From Deltaproteobacteria bacterium (GTDB lineage Bacteria; Desulfobacterota; Desulfobaccia; Desulfobaccales; 0-14-0-80-60-11), in the NCBI GenBank assembly GCA_023381945.1, contig JAMCQY010000216.1, positions 1-25,442 of the forward strand: a stretch of 25,442 nt of DNA, given 5' to 3'. A program made the translations under genes and the position numbers. Of this stretch, positions 1 through 7,264 are shown one piece after another (within the stretch, counting starts at the first letter, position 1; each line of letters starts with the position of its first letter). The notes beneath the pieces are model-generated. The model searched no databases and had not been told where the DNA came from. It was given only the letters and a program-made list of their open reading frames with translations.

Positions 1-430
1 TCAGGCTGGGGCCGTAACGAGCCCCGGCTTCGCCGCCCGAGACGCCCAGACCCATGAACCAGATCCCTTTGGCCGCCAGGGCCCGGGCCCGGCGGCTCGT
101 ATCAATGAAATGCGAATTGGCTCCATCAATGAGCAGGTCGCCGTGGGCCAGGAGAGGGAATAGTTCCTTGATGACGGTATCCACTGCCTCGCCAGCCGAT
201 ACCATGATCAAAATGGCGCGAGGCCGGCGGAGGAACCTGACGAATTCTTTCAGATCCAAACCGGGGCGGATATCCCGAGGCTCCACCTCTTGGGCCATGA
301 ATTCCCGGGTCCTGGCGACGGTGCGGTTGTACACGGCCACAGGAAACCCGTGGTCGGCGAAATTCAGGGCCAGGTTGCGGCCCATGGTCCCCAGGCCGAA
401 AACCCCGATCTCACATCCCGGTTTGGGCAT
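1..430 (-). CDS. gnd: 6-phosphogluconate dehydrogenase, N-terminal part (cut by window edge)
   Basis: Oxidatively decarboxylates 6-phosphogluconate to ribulose 5-phosphate, making NADPH (or NADH) in the cytosol. Only the first 143 codons are in the window. The N-terminal Rossmann nucleotide-binding loop is visible as GVFGLGTMGRN (residues 9-19). The family signature DGANSHFIDTSRR follows, and then the substrate-loop motif GVSGGEAGARYGPS at the very edge, closely matching GVSGGEEGAxxGPS in characterised enzymes. The start is the ATG at 430, which begins right before the nucleotide-binding strand as in E. coli Gnd. It is the last gene of a same-strand run tkt-rpiB-tal-gnd, but a 228-bp gap with degenerate repeats separates it from tal, so it may have its own promoter. 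Whether it is the long (about 470 aa) or short (about 300-330 aa, NAD-preferring) type cannot be decided from this fragment. Confidence 0.9.
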   Translation of the reverse strand, partial: MPKPGCEIGVFGLGTMGRNLALNFADHGFPVAVYNRTVARTREFMAQEVEPRDIRPGLDLKEFVRFLRRPRAILIMVSAGEAVDTVIKELFPLLAHGDLLIDGANSHFIDTSRRARALAAKGIWFMGLGVSGGEAGARYGPSL

Positions 431-449
431 AGTGAAATCTCCAATGAGC

Positions 450-480
450 AAGCAGTGAGCGGTGCGTAGTGAGCAGTAAC
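450..480. repeat. Degenerate AGCAGTGAGC-type simple repeat
   Basis: The stretch reads AGCAGTGAGCGGTGCGTAGTGAGCAGT, a degenerate direct repeat of a roughly 8-bp unit around GAGCAGT. Similar stretches recur at 640-660, 1931-1963, 6786-6820, 17918-17950 and 25293-25315, always next to gene ends or in gaps. No coding or promoter role can be read from it. The rest of 431-658 is AT-richer sequence without a convincing gene. Confidence 0.5.
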
Positions 481-658
481 GGCAAGTAATTGTTCCATTT
501 ATTTTTATGATCCTGCCTATTCTGCATTTCGACCTCGGTCCCGGATAATATTGCCATCAGACACAGGCTGGAAAGCCCGCCAAATCATGTAAATTTTAAA
601 TCAACCCGCTGATCTCCTTAATATTCAATAACCTATACCCGCTGCTCACTGCTAACCG

Positions 659-1810
659 CTAGCCCAGAGAGCGGCGCTCCTCGCTGCTGCCCAGGGCCTC
701 ACGGCGCTTGCCCTCCAGAGTGCACATCAGGCTATCGTAGGGCTGGTTAAATTTTTCCACCCCTTCGTCTTCCAGTTGCTGGGTGGCCTCGTTGAGATCG
801 AGACCCAGCTCCGGCAGGCGTTGCAGATCCGCCGCGGCCTTTTCCAGCCCATCGGTCAGGCGCACGGCGGGGTTGCCGTGGTCCCGGTAGGCCTTCAAAG
901 TATCCAAGGGCATAGTATTAATGGTTTTGGGGCCGATGAGGGGCTCGACGTACTTGGTGTCGGGGTAGTCCGGATTCTTGGTGCTGGTGCTGGCCCAAAG
1001 CAGGCGCTGGACCTGGGCCCCTTTTTGGGCCAATACCTTAAATCGTTGGCTGCCAAAAATTTGCAGATAACTGGAGTAAGCCACTTTGGCGCTGGCAATG
1101 GCGACCTCGCCCTTCAGTGAGCCTGCGGCCGCGGCCAGAAAGCCGCCAGCTTGGGCGATCTTCTCTAACTTGGGGTCAAGCAGGACGTCGATGCGGCTCA
1201 GGAAGAAGCTGGCCACCGAAGCGACGTTCAGGTGCAAGCCCTGGGCGGCCCGGTCCTCCAGGCCGCGGAGGTAGGCATCAGCCACCTCCCGGTAGCGGGG
1301 CAAGCCGAAGAGCAGGGTGACGTTGATGTTGATCCCTTCGCTGACGAGCTGCCGGATGGCCAGCAGGCCCTCCTTGGTGGATGGCACTTTAATGAAGACG
1401 TTGGGCCGGTCCAGTTTGGACCATAAGCGCCGGGCCTCACGAATAGTGCCGTGGGTGTCGTGGGCCAGATGAGGGTTGACCTCCAGGCTGATGAAGCCGT
1501 CGGCCCCCTGGAGTTTATCAAAGCACGGCCGGAAGGCATCGGCGGCCCGCTGCACATCCGTCACGGTCAGGGCCTCGTAAATCTCCTGGATATCTTTGCC
1601 CTCCCGGGCCAGGAAGCTGATATCGTCGTCATAATCTTTGCTGCCCGAGATGGCCTTATCGAAGATGGAAGGATTGGAAGTCACTCCCCGCAGACCATCT
1701 TCATCGATGAGTTTCTGCAGTTCTCCGGTATCGATCATGTCCCGACTGATGTAGTCCAGCCAGATGGACTGGCCCAAGTCAGTCAAGTTGATTAACGGGT
1801 TCTCTTTCAT
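659..1810 (-). CDS. tal: Transaldolase
   Basis: Transfers a dihydroxyacetone unit between sedoheptulose 7-phosphate and glyceraldehyde 3-phosphate in the non-oxidative pentose phosphate pathway; cytosolic. The 383-aa length fits the long bacterial transaldolase class (about 360-380 aa, as in actinobacteria and many anaerobes). The N-terminal LGQSIWLDYISRDMI and GVTSNPSIFDKAI (residues 42-54) are the first family signature. The Schiff-base lysine is K141 in NVFIKVPST (137-145), and NINVTLLFGLPRY follows. The start at 1810 is an ATG just ahead of the conserved LGQSIW segment. The gene lies between rpiB and gnd in a same-strand pentose phosphate cluster. Its TAG stop directly abuts a degenerate repeat (about 640-660). 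Confidence 0.95.
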   Translation of the reverse strand: MKENPLINLTDLGQSIWLDYISRDMIDTGELQKLIDEDGLRGVTSNPSIFDKAISGSKDYDDDISFLAREGKDIQEIYEALTVTDVQRAADAFRPCFDKLQGADGFISLEVNPHLAHDTHGTIREARRLWSKLDRPNVFIKVPSTKEGLLAIRQLVSEGININVTLLFGLPRYREVADAYLRGLEDRAAQGLHLNVASVASFFLSRIDVLLDPKLEKIAQAGGFLAAAAGSLKGEVAIASAKVAYSSYLQIFGSQRFKVLAQKGAQVQRLLWASTSTKNPDYPDTKYVEPLIGPKTINTMPLDTLKAYRDHGNPAVRLTDGLEKAAADLQRLPELGLDLNEATQQLEDEGVEKFNQPYDSLMCTLEGKRREALGSSEERRSLG

Positions 1811-1930
1811 GGCTGTAGCTCCTATGAAGAGTTATTCGTTCCGAGTCTTTAGTTTTTAGTTTTCTTAAAAATGGCGAGGATAAGTAATAAGTGTGATTTT
1901 TCTTATGTAGCTCGAAAATCAAAACTAAAA

Positions 1931-1963
1931 ACTGGCAACTGACTGCTGACTACTGACTACTGC
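1931..1963. repeat. CAGTAGTCAG-type simple repeat overlapping the rpiB stop codon
   Basis: Read on the minus strand it is CAGTAGTCAGTAGTCAGCAG and onward, repeats of CAGTAGT/CAGCAGT. The TAG stop codon of rpiB lies inside the first unit. It belongs to the same loose family as 17918-17950. The remainder of the gap 1811-1956 is AT-rich with no gene. Confidence 0.5.
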
Positions 1964-2406
1964 TTTTCCTCCAGGGCCGCCACCTTATCCAGACGGCGCT
2001 GGAAGCGCTCCGCCCCTTTGTAACGGGACTTCAAGAAGGTTTGAATCAGGTCCCAGGCCAGGGCATAGCAGGTAACCCGCCCGCCCAGGCACATGATGTT
2101 CATGTCGTCGTCCTCCACTCCCTGGTGAGCGGAATAGGGGTCAGTAATGAGGGCGGCCCGGATGCCGCGGATTTTGTTGGCGGCCACCGAGGCCCCTACT
2201 CCGCTGCCGCAGATGGCGATGCCGCGATCAACCTCGCCTTGAACCACAGCCCGGGCCAGGGGCACGACGTAATCGGGATAATCATCCTGGGCCTGGTATT
2301 CCTCGGCGCCGTAGTCCACGATCTCGTAGCCGGCGCCCCGGAGTTCCTCCAGCATCTTCTCCTTTAGCTCAAAGCCGCCATGGTCGGCAGCCAGACCGAC
2401 GCGCAT
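1957..2406 (-). CDS. rpiB: Ribose 5-phosphate isomerase B
   Basis: Interconverts ribose 5-phosphate and ribulose 5-phosphate in the cytosol. The 149-aa length and motifs fit the RpiB/LacA/LacB family: N-terminal VGLAADHGGFELK (D8, H9), the catalytic cysteine C66 in AICGSGVGASVAANK, and CLGGRV near residue 106. The ATG at 2406 is preferred over an in-frame TTG at 2421. The ATG is preceded by GGAGG with an 8-nt spacer, and the family starts just before the first beta strand. It sits between tkt and tal, separated from tkt by a 29-bp palindrome. The C-terminal stop is contributed by a simple repeat. Confidence 0.93.
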   Translation of the reverse strand: MRVGLAADHGGFELKEKMLEELRGAGYEIVDYGAEEYQAQDDYPDYVVPLARAVVQGEVDRGIAICGSGVGASVAANKIRGIRAALITDPYSAHQGVEDDDMNIMCLGGRVTCYALAWDLIQTFLKSRYKGAERFQRRLDKVAALEEKQ

Positions 2407-2427
2407 GCGTGGTTCCTCCAATGAGCC

Positions 2428-2456
2428 GTAGGGGCGGGTTTAAAACCCGCCCCTAC
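2428..2456. repeat. 29-bp palindrome, GTAGGGGCGGGTTT family, copy 1
   Basis: Perfect 14-bp arms GTAGGGGCGGGTTT (2428-2441) and AAACCCGCCCCTAC (2443-2456) flank one base. It lies between tkt and rpiB, 7 nt after the tkt stop codon. Near-identical copies are at 5235-5263 and 18492-18520. In transcripts it can form a very stable hairpin; there is no T-run, so it is not a typical intrinsic terminator. Confidence 0.9.
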
Positions 2457-2463
2457 TACTCCC

Positions 2464-4332
2464 TCAACTTGCCGCAAGCTTGAAATCGTGCAGCAGATCC
2501 AATACCTGCTTGATAATGCCGTCCTGGGAGATGCCCTCGAAATCAAGGAGTTCACCGGGCTTGCCGGATTTGGGCTTTTTGCGCACCGCCAGGGAATAGA
2601 CCGGGGTCGGAACAGTAGCCAGGGCAGTGCGCACCGCGTCGGCAATCCCGCCTTCGGCATAATGATCCTCCACGGTGATGATGGCCCGGCTGGCTTCAGC
2701 CGCCGCCTTCAGGGTCTTTTCATCCACCGGCTTGACGCTGTAGAGGTCGATGACCCGGATGGCATAGCCCTTTTCCTGCAACTTATCGTGGGCCTTAAGG
2801 GCCTCGAATACCGTGATCCCGGCGGCGACGACCGTGACCATATCCTGTTTGCTTTGGCGCAGCACCTTGCAGCCGCCGATGGTGAACTTTTCCTCCGGGT
2901 CGTAGAGGATAGGCGTGGCCAGGCGGGAGGTGCGCAGATATGAGATGCCATCAAAGCGGGCCATGGCCTCCACCAGACGCTCAGTGGAGATCGCGTCGCA
3001 GGGGTAGAGGACCACGCTGTCCAGGATGGTCCGGAACATGGCCAGGTCCTCCAGGCCCATCTGGGAGGGGCCGTCCTCGCCGATGGAGACCCCGGCGTGG
3101 GAGCCGCAGAATTTGAGGTTGGGGTCGGAATACCGGCTCATGCGGATCTGGTCGAAGGCGCGGCTGAAAAAGGCCGCGAAGGTGGAGGCAAAGGGCATCT
3201 GGCCCCTGGCCTGGAGGCCCAGGGCGGCGCCCACCATGTTCTGTTCGGCGATATACATCTCGAAGAAACGGTCCGGATAAGCGTCTTTGAGGATTTCGGA
3301 GTAAGTGGAGTTGCTCACTTCGCCGTCCACCGCCACCATTTGGGGAAACTCCGGATAAAGGCGCTTCAGGGCATTGCCGTAGGCCTTGCGGGTGGCCACC
3401 TCCTTATCCTTCGGATAAGAGAGGGATTCGGCAGGCTTGGGTTTTGGCCTGGCCGGTTTAAAATCCTCCGGCGGTGAAAGCTCGCCCCGGACCGACTGAT
3501 CCACCGGTCCCAGTTCGGCCAGGGCCTTGGCTAACAGGTCCTTATCCAGGGGCTTGCCGTGCCAGCCGTTTTGGTTTTCTACGAACGACACGCCTTTGCC
3601 CTTGATGGTCTTGGCGATGAGCATGACAGGTTTGTCGGCCACCAGGGCGGCTTGGCGATAAGCCTCCAGGACCTCGGGGAAGGAGTGGCCATTTTGGATC
3701 AGGATAGTTTCCCAGCCGAAGGAGGCAATCCGGTCTTCATAGGCCATCAAATCCCAGCCGTACATGGTCTCGCCCCGCTGGCCCAGGCGGTTGACGTCGA
3801 GGACGCCCACCAGGTTGTCCAGTTTGTAGTGGGCCGCGAGCTGCAAGGCCTCCCACTGCGAGCCTTCGGCCATTTCGCTGTCGCCCAGGAGCACGTAAGT
3901 CGTATAGGGCACCTTGTCCAGGTACTTGCCGTTCAGGGCCTGGCCCACCCCGATGGAGAGTCCCTGGCCCAGGGAGCCGGTGGCCGCTTCCGTGAAGCGG
4001 AAGGCCATCGTGGGGTGGCCTTCCAGCGGGCTGCCGAAATGACGATAGGTCATCAGCTCATCGATGGTCAGGCCGCCCGCCGCAGCCCAAAGGGTATAGA
4101 ACAGGGGGGTGGCGTGGCCCTTGGAGAAGATCAGGCGGTCGTTATTGGGGTGCTTGGGATTCTTCAGGTCGTAGCGGAAGATGCCTCCGAAGAAGAGAGC
4201 AGCCATCAGCTCCACCCCGGACAGCGCCGAAGTGGGGTGACCGCTGCCGGCCTGGGTGGTCATATTGAGAATGTAATAGCGCATCCAGGCGGCGATCTTG
4301 GCCAATTTTTCCAGATGTTCTTTTTCTGCCAT
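2464..4332 (-). CDS. tkt: Transketolase
   Basis: Thiamine diphosphate enzyme that moves two-carbon ketol units between pentose phosphate sugars; cytosolic. The 622-aa single chain matches the short, mammalian-like transketolase class (about 620 aa) rather than the 660-670-aa E. coli type. Seen in order: SGHPTSALSGVEL (H32), SKGHA (70-74), the ThDP/metal motif GDSEMAEGSQWEAL (150-163) ending at N181, and then NRLGQ. A PKPKP-rich linker near 292-300 is followed by the pyrimidine-binding domain with the catalytic Glu E363 in IAEQNMVGAALG. The start at 4332 has GGAGG about 9 nt upstream. It is the first gene of the tkt-rpiB-tal-gnd run. The 135-bp gap upstream (4333-4467) is AT-rich and could hold the promoter, but no clear -35/-10 pair stands out. 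Confidence 0.96.
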   Translation of the reverse strand: MAEKEHLEKLAKIAAWMRYYILNMTTQAGSGHPTSALSGVELMAALFFGGIFRYDLKNPKHPNNDRLIFSKGHATPLFYTLWAAAGGLTIDELMTYRHFGSPLEGHPTMAFRFTEAATGSLGQGLSIGVGQALNGKYLDKVPYTTYVLLGDSEMAEGSQWEALQLAAHYKLDNLVGVLDVNRLGQRGETMYGWDLMAYEDRIASFGWETILIQNGHSFPEVLEAYRQAALVADKPVMLIAKTIKGKGVSFVENQNGWHGKPLDKDLLAKALAELGPVDQSVRGELSPPEDFKPARPKPKPAESLSYPKDKEVATRKAYGNALKRLYPEFPQMVAVDGEVSNSTYSEILKDAYPDRFFEMYIAEQNMVGAALGLQARGQMPFASTFAAFFSRAFDQIRMSRYSDPNLKFCGSHAGVSIGEDGPSQMGLEDLAMFRTILDSVVLYPCDAISTERLVEAMARFDGISYLRTSRLATPILYDPEEKFTIGGCKVLRQSKQDMVTVVAAGITVFEALKAHDKLQEKGYAIRVIDLYSVKPVDEKTLKAAAEASRAIITVEDHYAEGGIADAVRTALATVPTPVYSLAVRKKPKSGKPGELLDFEGISQDGIIKQVLDLLHDFKLAAS

Positions 4333-4467
4333 AAATGGGTCCTCCCGGATGGTAGATTTCCTGGCGACTGTTTCGACGGCTAGAAATTAAAATTAAGAAC
4401 TAAAGTTCAGGTTTGCAACTTTCAAAGGCGGATATCGGTATGTAGCCCGAATTTGCCCCGAACAAGT

Positions 4468-5220
4468 TCATTCCTCGTGCAGAGGGAAAGTCAGGGCAGC
4501 GCCATACCAGCCGATGATGCTCACCAAGGCCAACAGGGAAAAGATCAGGGCCAGAAAGACCTTGCCGGTCCAATCATCCAGGGCGGTGAGAATTCCCGGG
4601 TTCATACAACGCCAGATAAAGGTCCCGGTCCCCACGACCAGCAGGATGGGAGTCAGGGTCAGCTTGATGATGACCGGCCGCAAAGGCCGCCATTCGTAGT
4701 TGAGCCACCAGGTGAGCAGCCCTGTAATCAGGGCCACCGGGGTGAACAGCACTCCTCCTCCCAGGCAATGCCAGGCGGTGGTCTCAAAGGAGCTGATGCC
4801 GGAGAGCAGATAAAGGAGCGTAAAGATTGGCGCGGAGATAAAGAAAACGATGGGGAAGTGCACCGTCATGGGGTGAGGGTGGCGCCGGAATAGGGGAAAC
4901 CGCTTGAGAAAACGGGCCCAAAATCCCGGCCGCGGCTTTCCGGCGGCCTCTGCCTCCGGGGCGGCGGACTCAGGGCTCGTTTTTAGTATTCCCACCAGGG
5001 GGTAGCGCTCAAAAACCTCTTCACCATGCGGGGCTTCGGGGAACTCGGCGCTGAGGTCGGCCCCGGCGGTGTGGCAAGCCATGTGTTCCCCCCCGGCCCA
5101 CAGGTCGCTGTCGCTGACATCGTAGACCCGGCCCTGGTACGCGATATAGACGGGCTTGCCATCGGCGCCGTTGAATTCGGCCAAGTCTTCAACGGTAAAT
5201 TCTTTTAATTCTTCAGTCAA
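4468..5220 (-). CDS. Cytochrome b5 domain fused to DUF2231-type membrane domain
   Basis: A predicted membrane-bound b-type haemoprotein; its electron partners are unknown. Residues 6-80 are a prokaryotic cytochrome b5-like haem/steroid-binding domain (EFTVEDLAEFNG at the start, YDVSDSDLW). Candidate axial histidines are H46 or H50 in GGEHMACHTAGADLS and H65 in APHGEEVFERY. After a charged, proline-containing linker, about residue 115 onward gives four hydrophobic helices starting HPHPMTVHFPIVFFISA. These closely resemble the whole of the upstream neighbour. The start is a TTG at 5220, overlapping the neighbour's stop by 8 nt, with only a weak GGGA upstream; no ATG exists before the b5 fold. 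Reading-frame overlap implies co-expression with the DUF2231 gene and ubiA. A role in quinone or low-potential electron transfer is inference. Confidence 0.82.
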   Translation of the reverse strand: MTEELKEFTVEDLAEFNGADGKPVYIAYQGRVYDVSDSDLWAGGEHMACHTAGADLSAEFPEAPHGEEVFERYPLVGILKTSPESAAPEAEAAGKPRPGFWARFLKRFPLFRRHPHPMTVHFPIVFFISAPIFTLLYLLSGISSFETTAWHCLGGGVLFTPVALITGLLTWWLNYEWRPLRPVIIKLTLTPILLVVGTGTFIWRCMNPGILTALDDWTGKVFLALIFSLLALVSIIGWYGAALTFPLHEE

Positions 5221-5791
5221 TTTTTTCCCGTGGTGTAGGGACGGGTTTTAAACCCGCCCCTACGATTGTGAACGGCCGAACAGCCGCCATGTCAGCAGAA
5301 TTTTCTTCAAGAGGAAAAATAATCATGCCGCCGTGAAAGCTGATCACCGTCACCAACGGCGTCACTCCCAGGACCAGGAGGAGATAGACAAAATTCCAGC
5401 CATGAAGTTCCCGCAGCACCGCCGGGTCGAGCCACCGCCAGACAAAGGCCGCAGTAACCATGGCCCACAGCAGATATGACAGGCGCCTTTCCAGGGCCAG
5501 AGTAGGGTCGGGGTGCGGATAGTTCAACCTTTGGGTGAAGACCCCGGCGGCGATGGCCGCCGGGGTGGTCAGCACCCCGCCCCCCAGGCAGTGAAAGGCC
5601 GTAGTCTCAAAGGATCCCACCCCGGTCAGTAGATAAAGCAGGGTGAAAAAGCTGGCGGACAGCATGAAGACGATGGGGAAATGAGCCGTTGCCGCATGAG
5701 GGTGGCGTTGCAGATAGGGATGGCGGGCCACGAGGCCAGCCAACCATAACCCGTCCGGTTCTGCCTTTCCCGGCAGACGTCTGGTTGCCAT
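5213..5791 (-). CDS. DUF2231-type integral membrane protein
   Basis: A 192-aa, four-helix membrane protein of unknown function. The segment around residues 29-48 (HPHAATAHFPIVFMLSASFF) and SFETTAFHCLGGGVL match the membrane half of the downstream cytochrome b5 protein, so the two are tandem paralogues. Conserved histidines in HPH, HFPI and FHCLGGG could bind haem, but this is not shown. The ATG at 5791 overlaps the ubiA stop (TGATG), a translational-coupling arrangement, and is preferred to in-frame TTG/GTG codons upstream. The last codons (TIVGAGLKPVPT) are encoded by a 29-bp intergenic-type palindrome, so the original C-terminus has been replaced or extended by repeat sequence. Confidence 0.75.
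   Translation of the reverse strand: MATRRLPGKAEPDGLWLAGLVARHPYLQRHPHAATAHFPIVFMLSASFFTLLYLLTGVGSFETTAFHCLGGGVLTTPAAIAAGVFTQRLNYPHPDPTLALERRLSYLLWAMVTAAFVWRWLDPAVLRELHGWNFVYLLLVLGVTPLVTVISFHGGMIIFPLEENSADMAAVRPFTIVGAGLKPVPTPREKID
5235..5263. repeat. 29-bp palindrome, GTAGGGGCGGGTTT family, copy 2 (inside a gene's 3' end)
   Basis: Arms GTAGGGACGGGTTT (5235-5248) and AAACCCGCCCCTAC (5250-5263) differ at one position. Unlike copies 1 and 3 it lies within coding sequence. On the minus strand it encodes VGAGLKPVPT at the C-terminus of the DUF2231 protein, whose stop codon follows 20 nt later at 5213-5215. Confidence 0.9.
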
Positions 5792-6771
5792 CACCACCAA
5801 GCCGCCAATCCCTTTCTGGCCCAAAGGTTCGCCAGGACCACGGCCAGCACCGCCAGGGGATAGTAGCTGGCCCGGTTAAACAGGGCCGCGGCGCAATCAT
5901 GATTCCGGTAAAGCCGCCAGGCGGGGAGCAACAACAGGTAGACCCCCAACCCCAAGATCAGGAGCTGATGCGAAAGGGGGAAAGTGCTCGGACCCAAGCG
6001 CAGGATGGCCAGGCTGAGGATGAGGCTGCCGGCCAAAGCAGCCAGGGATAAGGCCCCGGCTTTTCTGAGACCAAAGACCACCGGAATCGTCTTCGCCCTG
6101 AGGCGGCGGTCAGGTTCGACATCATGCCAGTCGGCCGGGATATTTTGGCCGCCGACTTCCCAGAGAAAGATCCAGAGGGAAAGCACCGCCAGGAAGACCG
6201 GCGAGGGCTGTGGGTCAACGGCGAAGACCGCGGCCGCCGCGCCCAGGCTCTTGACCACGCCGGCCACCAGCAGGCGCAGATGGCTGACCTTGAGGAGCAG
6301 GCAATAGACGGCCTCAAGAATGCAGCCCAGAAGAAAGATCAAGGCGCACACCGGATTGAGGGTGTAAGCGCCCAGGAGGGCGACGAAGGCCCAGGCGCCG
6401 GTCCAGGCCAGCCCCTCGCGGAAGCTCATCTTCCCGGCGGCCATGGGGTGGCGCACGAACACGGCATCCAGATAATGATCCGCCTTGGGAGCCCCCTCCA
6501 GGAGAAGTTTTTCCTGGTCCACGCGGCAGTCCACCACGTCGTTCAGGGCGTAAACCGCGGTATAGCCGGCAAAGACGGTGAGCAGGCCCAGGGTGATGAC
6601 CCCCGGGGGTGGGAAAGCCCCCAGACAGAGAAGCGCCGCCAGGGCCGGGGCTGCCAGGTCCAGGAGGCCGTGGGGGGTGCGGGACAGGGCCAGAAAGAGC
6701 TTGAAACGGGAGAGGCCGAACTCCATGGCGGACGGGTTCGTTTCAGCTTTCAGGATAGGATGGTCGCTCAT
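5791..6771 (-). CDS. UbiA-family prenyltransferase (integral membrane)
   Basis: Predicted to transfer a polyprenyl group from a diphosphate donor to an acceptor in the membrane; the acceptor cannot be told. The 326-aa protein has about eight to nine hydrophobic helices. Both aspartate-rich motifs are present: NDVVDCRVD (N77-D85) and DWHDVEPD (D214-D221), which bind Mg-diphosphate in this superfamily. Between the first motif and HPMAAGKMS there is an insertion of about 20 residues (KLLLEGAPKADHYLDAVFVR), where most UbiA/MenA proteins go straight to an RPL-type segment. The start is an ATG at 6771; no strong ribosome-binding site is visible. It heads a run with the two DUF2231 genes. Quinone biosynthesis (UbiA/MenA-like), haem O/A or lipid sugar roles are all possible. 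Confidence 0.85.
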   Translation of the reverse strand: MSDHPILKAETNPSAMEFGLSRFKLFLALSRTPHGLLDLAAPALAALLCLGAFPPPGVITLGLLTVFAGYTAVYALNDVVDCRVDQEKLLLEGAPKADHYLDAVFVRHPMAAGKMSFREGLAWTGAWAFVALLGAYTLNPVCALIFLLGCILEAVYCLLLKVSHLRLLVAGVVKSLGAAAAVFAVDPQPSPVFLAVLSLWIFLWEVGGQNIPADWHDVEPDRRLRAKTIPVVFGLRKAGALSLAALAGSLILSLAILRLGPSTFPLSHQLLILGLGVYLLLLPAWRLYRNHDCAAALFNRASYYPLAVLAVVLANLWARKGLAAWW

Positions 6772-6876
6772 GGCTCTGGTATATAGCTCTCAGCTTTCAG
6801 CGGTCAGCCTTCAGCCAAAGAAATAAAATTAAGCGGGTTGAAAAAGGATTTCCAGCATATTAAGTCCGAGTTATAT

Positions 6877-6920
6877 TCCCCCTCACCCTGGCCCTCTCCC
6901 CCATCGGGGGAGAAGGGAAA
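6877..6920. repeat. CCCTCACCCTGGCCCTCTCCC-type hairpin element
   Basis: The inner inverted repeat TCTCCCCC (6895-6902) / GGGGGAGA (6906-6913) has a 3-nt loop. It is preceded by CCCCCTCACCCTGGCCC and followed by AGGGAAAA. Single copy in this window. The pattern resembles dispersed intergenic repeats I know from several GC-rich bacteria, but its family was not tested. Confidence 0.6.
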
Positions 6921-7159
6921 AATCAAATCAATCGAACTTACAGCTATCAATGAGCTCTGTTCAGTTATTGCAAAGCATACTCAGCCTTTATTGGAAATGG
7001 ATCATTAACTATTCACTATTCACGCTTCAGTGCCTCCTGCTATCTGCTAACTGCTCACTTAAGATAAGGCCGGGGCCGGGGCTGTCAAGCGTTCCGGGCA
7101 AGCGCTTGATCTCCGCTCTTCCTCTTGATAGCCCCCATGAGAGTGCTCATATTTATGTC

Positions 7160-7217
7160 GTAGGGGCATGGCGAGCCATGCCCAGCGGTTTGAGGGCACG
7201 GCACGCCGTGCCCCTAC
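7160..7217. repeat. 58-bp composite element with GTAGGGGC/GCCCCTAC ends, copy 1
   Basis: Terminal inverted repeats GTAGGGGC and GCCCCTAC enclose two hairpins: GGGCATGGC-GA-GCCATGCCC and GGCACGGC-AC-GCCGTGCC. The same plan (two back-to-back hairpins between GTAGG/CCTAC ends) recurs with different inner sequence at 13051-13109, 16615-16665 and, without the full ends, 17282-17330. It is 47 nt upstream of the PAP2 start. Confidence 0.8.
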
Positions 7218-7264
7218 GAATTAACCACCAGTCTATCTGCCCAAGTAATCGAAGCGAGTAAACT

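Larger units (their letters stand above)
6772..7264. other. 493-bp divergent intergenic region, repeat-rich, no gene seen
   Basis: Lies between minus-strand ubiA and plus-strand PAP2 genes, so it should carry promoters in both directions, but none is convincing. It holds a CTCAGCTTTCAG-type simple repeat (6786-6820), a CCCTCACCCTGGCCCTCTCCC hairpin element (6877-6920), AT-rich simple repeats with TATTCAC and TAACTGCTCAC units (about 7005-7060), and a 58-bp composite palindrome (7160-7217). A 103-codon plus-strand reading frame at 6950-7261 is built from these repeats and is not believed to be a gene. Confidence 0.7.

Noticed and set aside
54..458. 134-codon plus-strand open frame at the left edge
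   Set aside because: Antisense to gnd, which has clear Rossmann and SGG motifs.
2407..2421. TTG start for rpiB five codons upstream
   Set aside because: The TTG overlaps the GGAGG that serves the ATG at 2406.
2428..2456. Intrinsic terminator after tkt
   Set aside because: The hairpin is strong but there is no T-run on the transcript side, and the same sequence recurs within a gene and inside the nuo operon.
3559..4383. 274-codon plus-strand open frame
   Set aside because: Antisense to transketolase, whose motifs are unambiguous.
6124..6786. 220-codon plus-strand open frame
   Set aside because: Antisense to the UbiA-family gene; Gln/Gly/His-rich shadow translation.
6950..7261. 103-codon plus-strand frame in the intergenic region
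   Set aside because: Made of simple repeats and the 7160-7217 palindrome; no conserved feature or ribosome-binding site.
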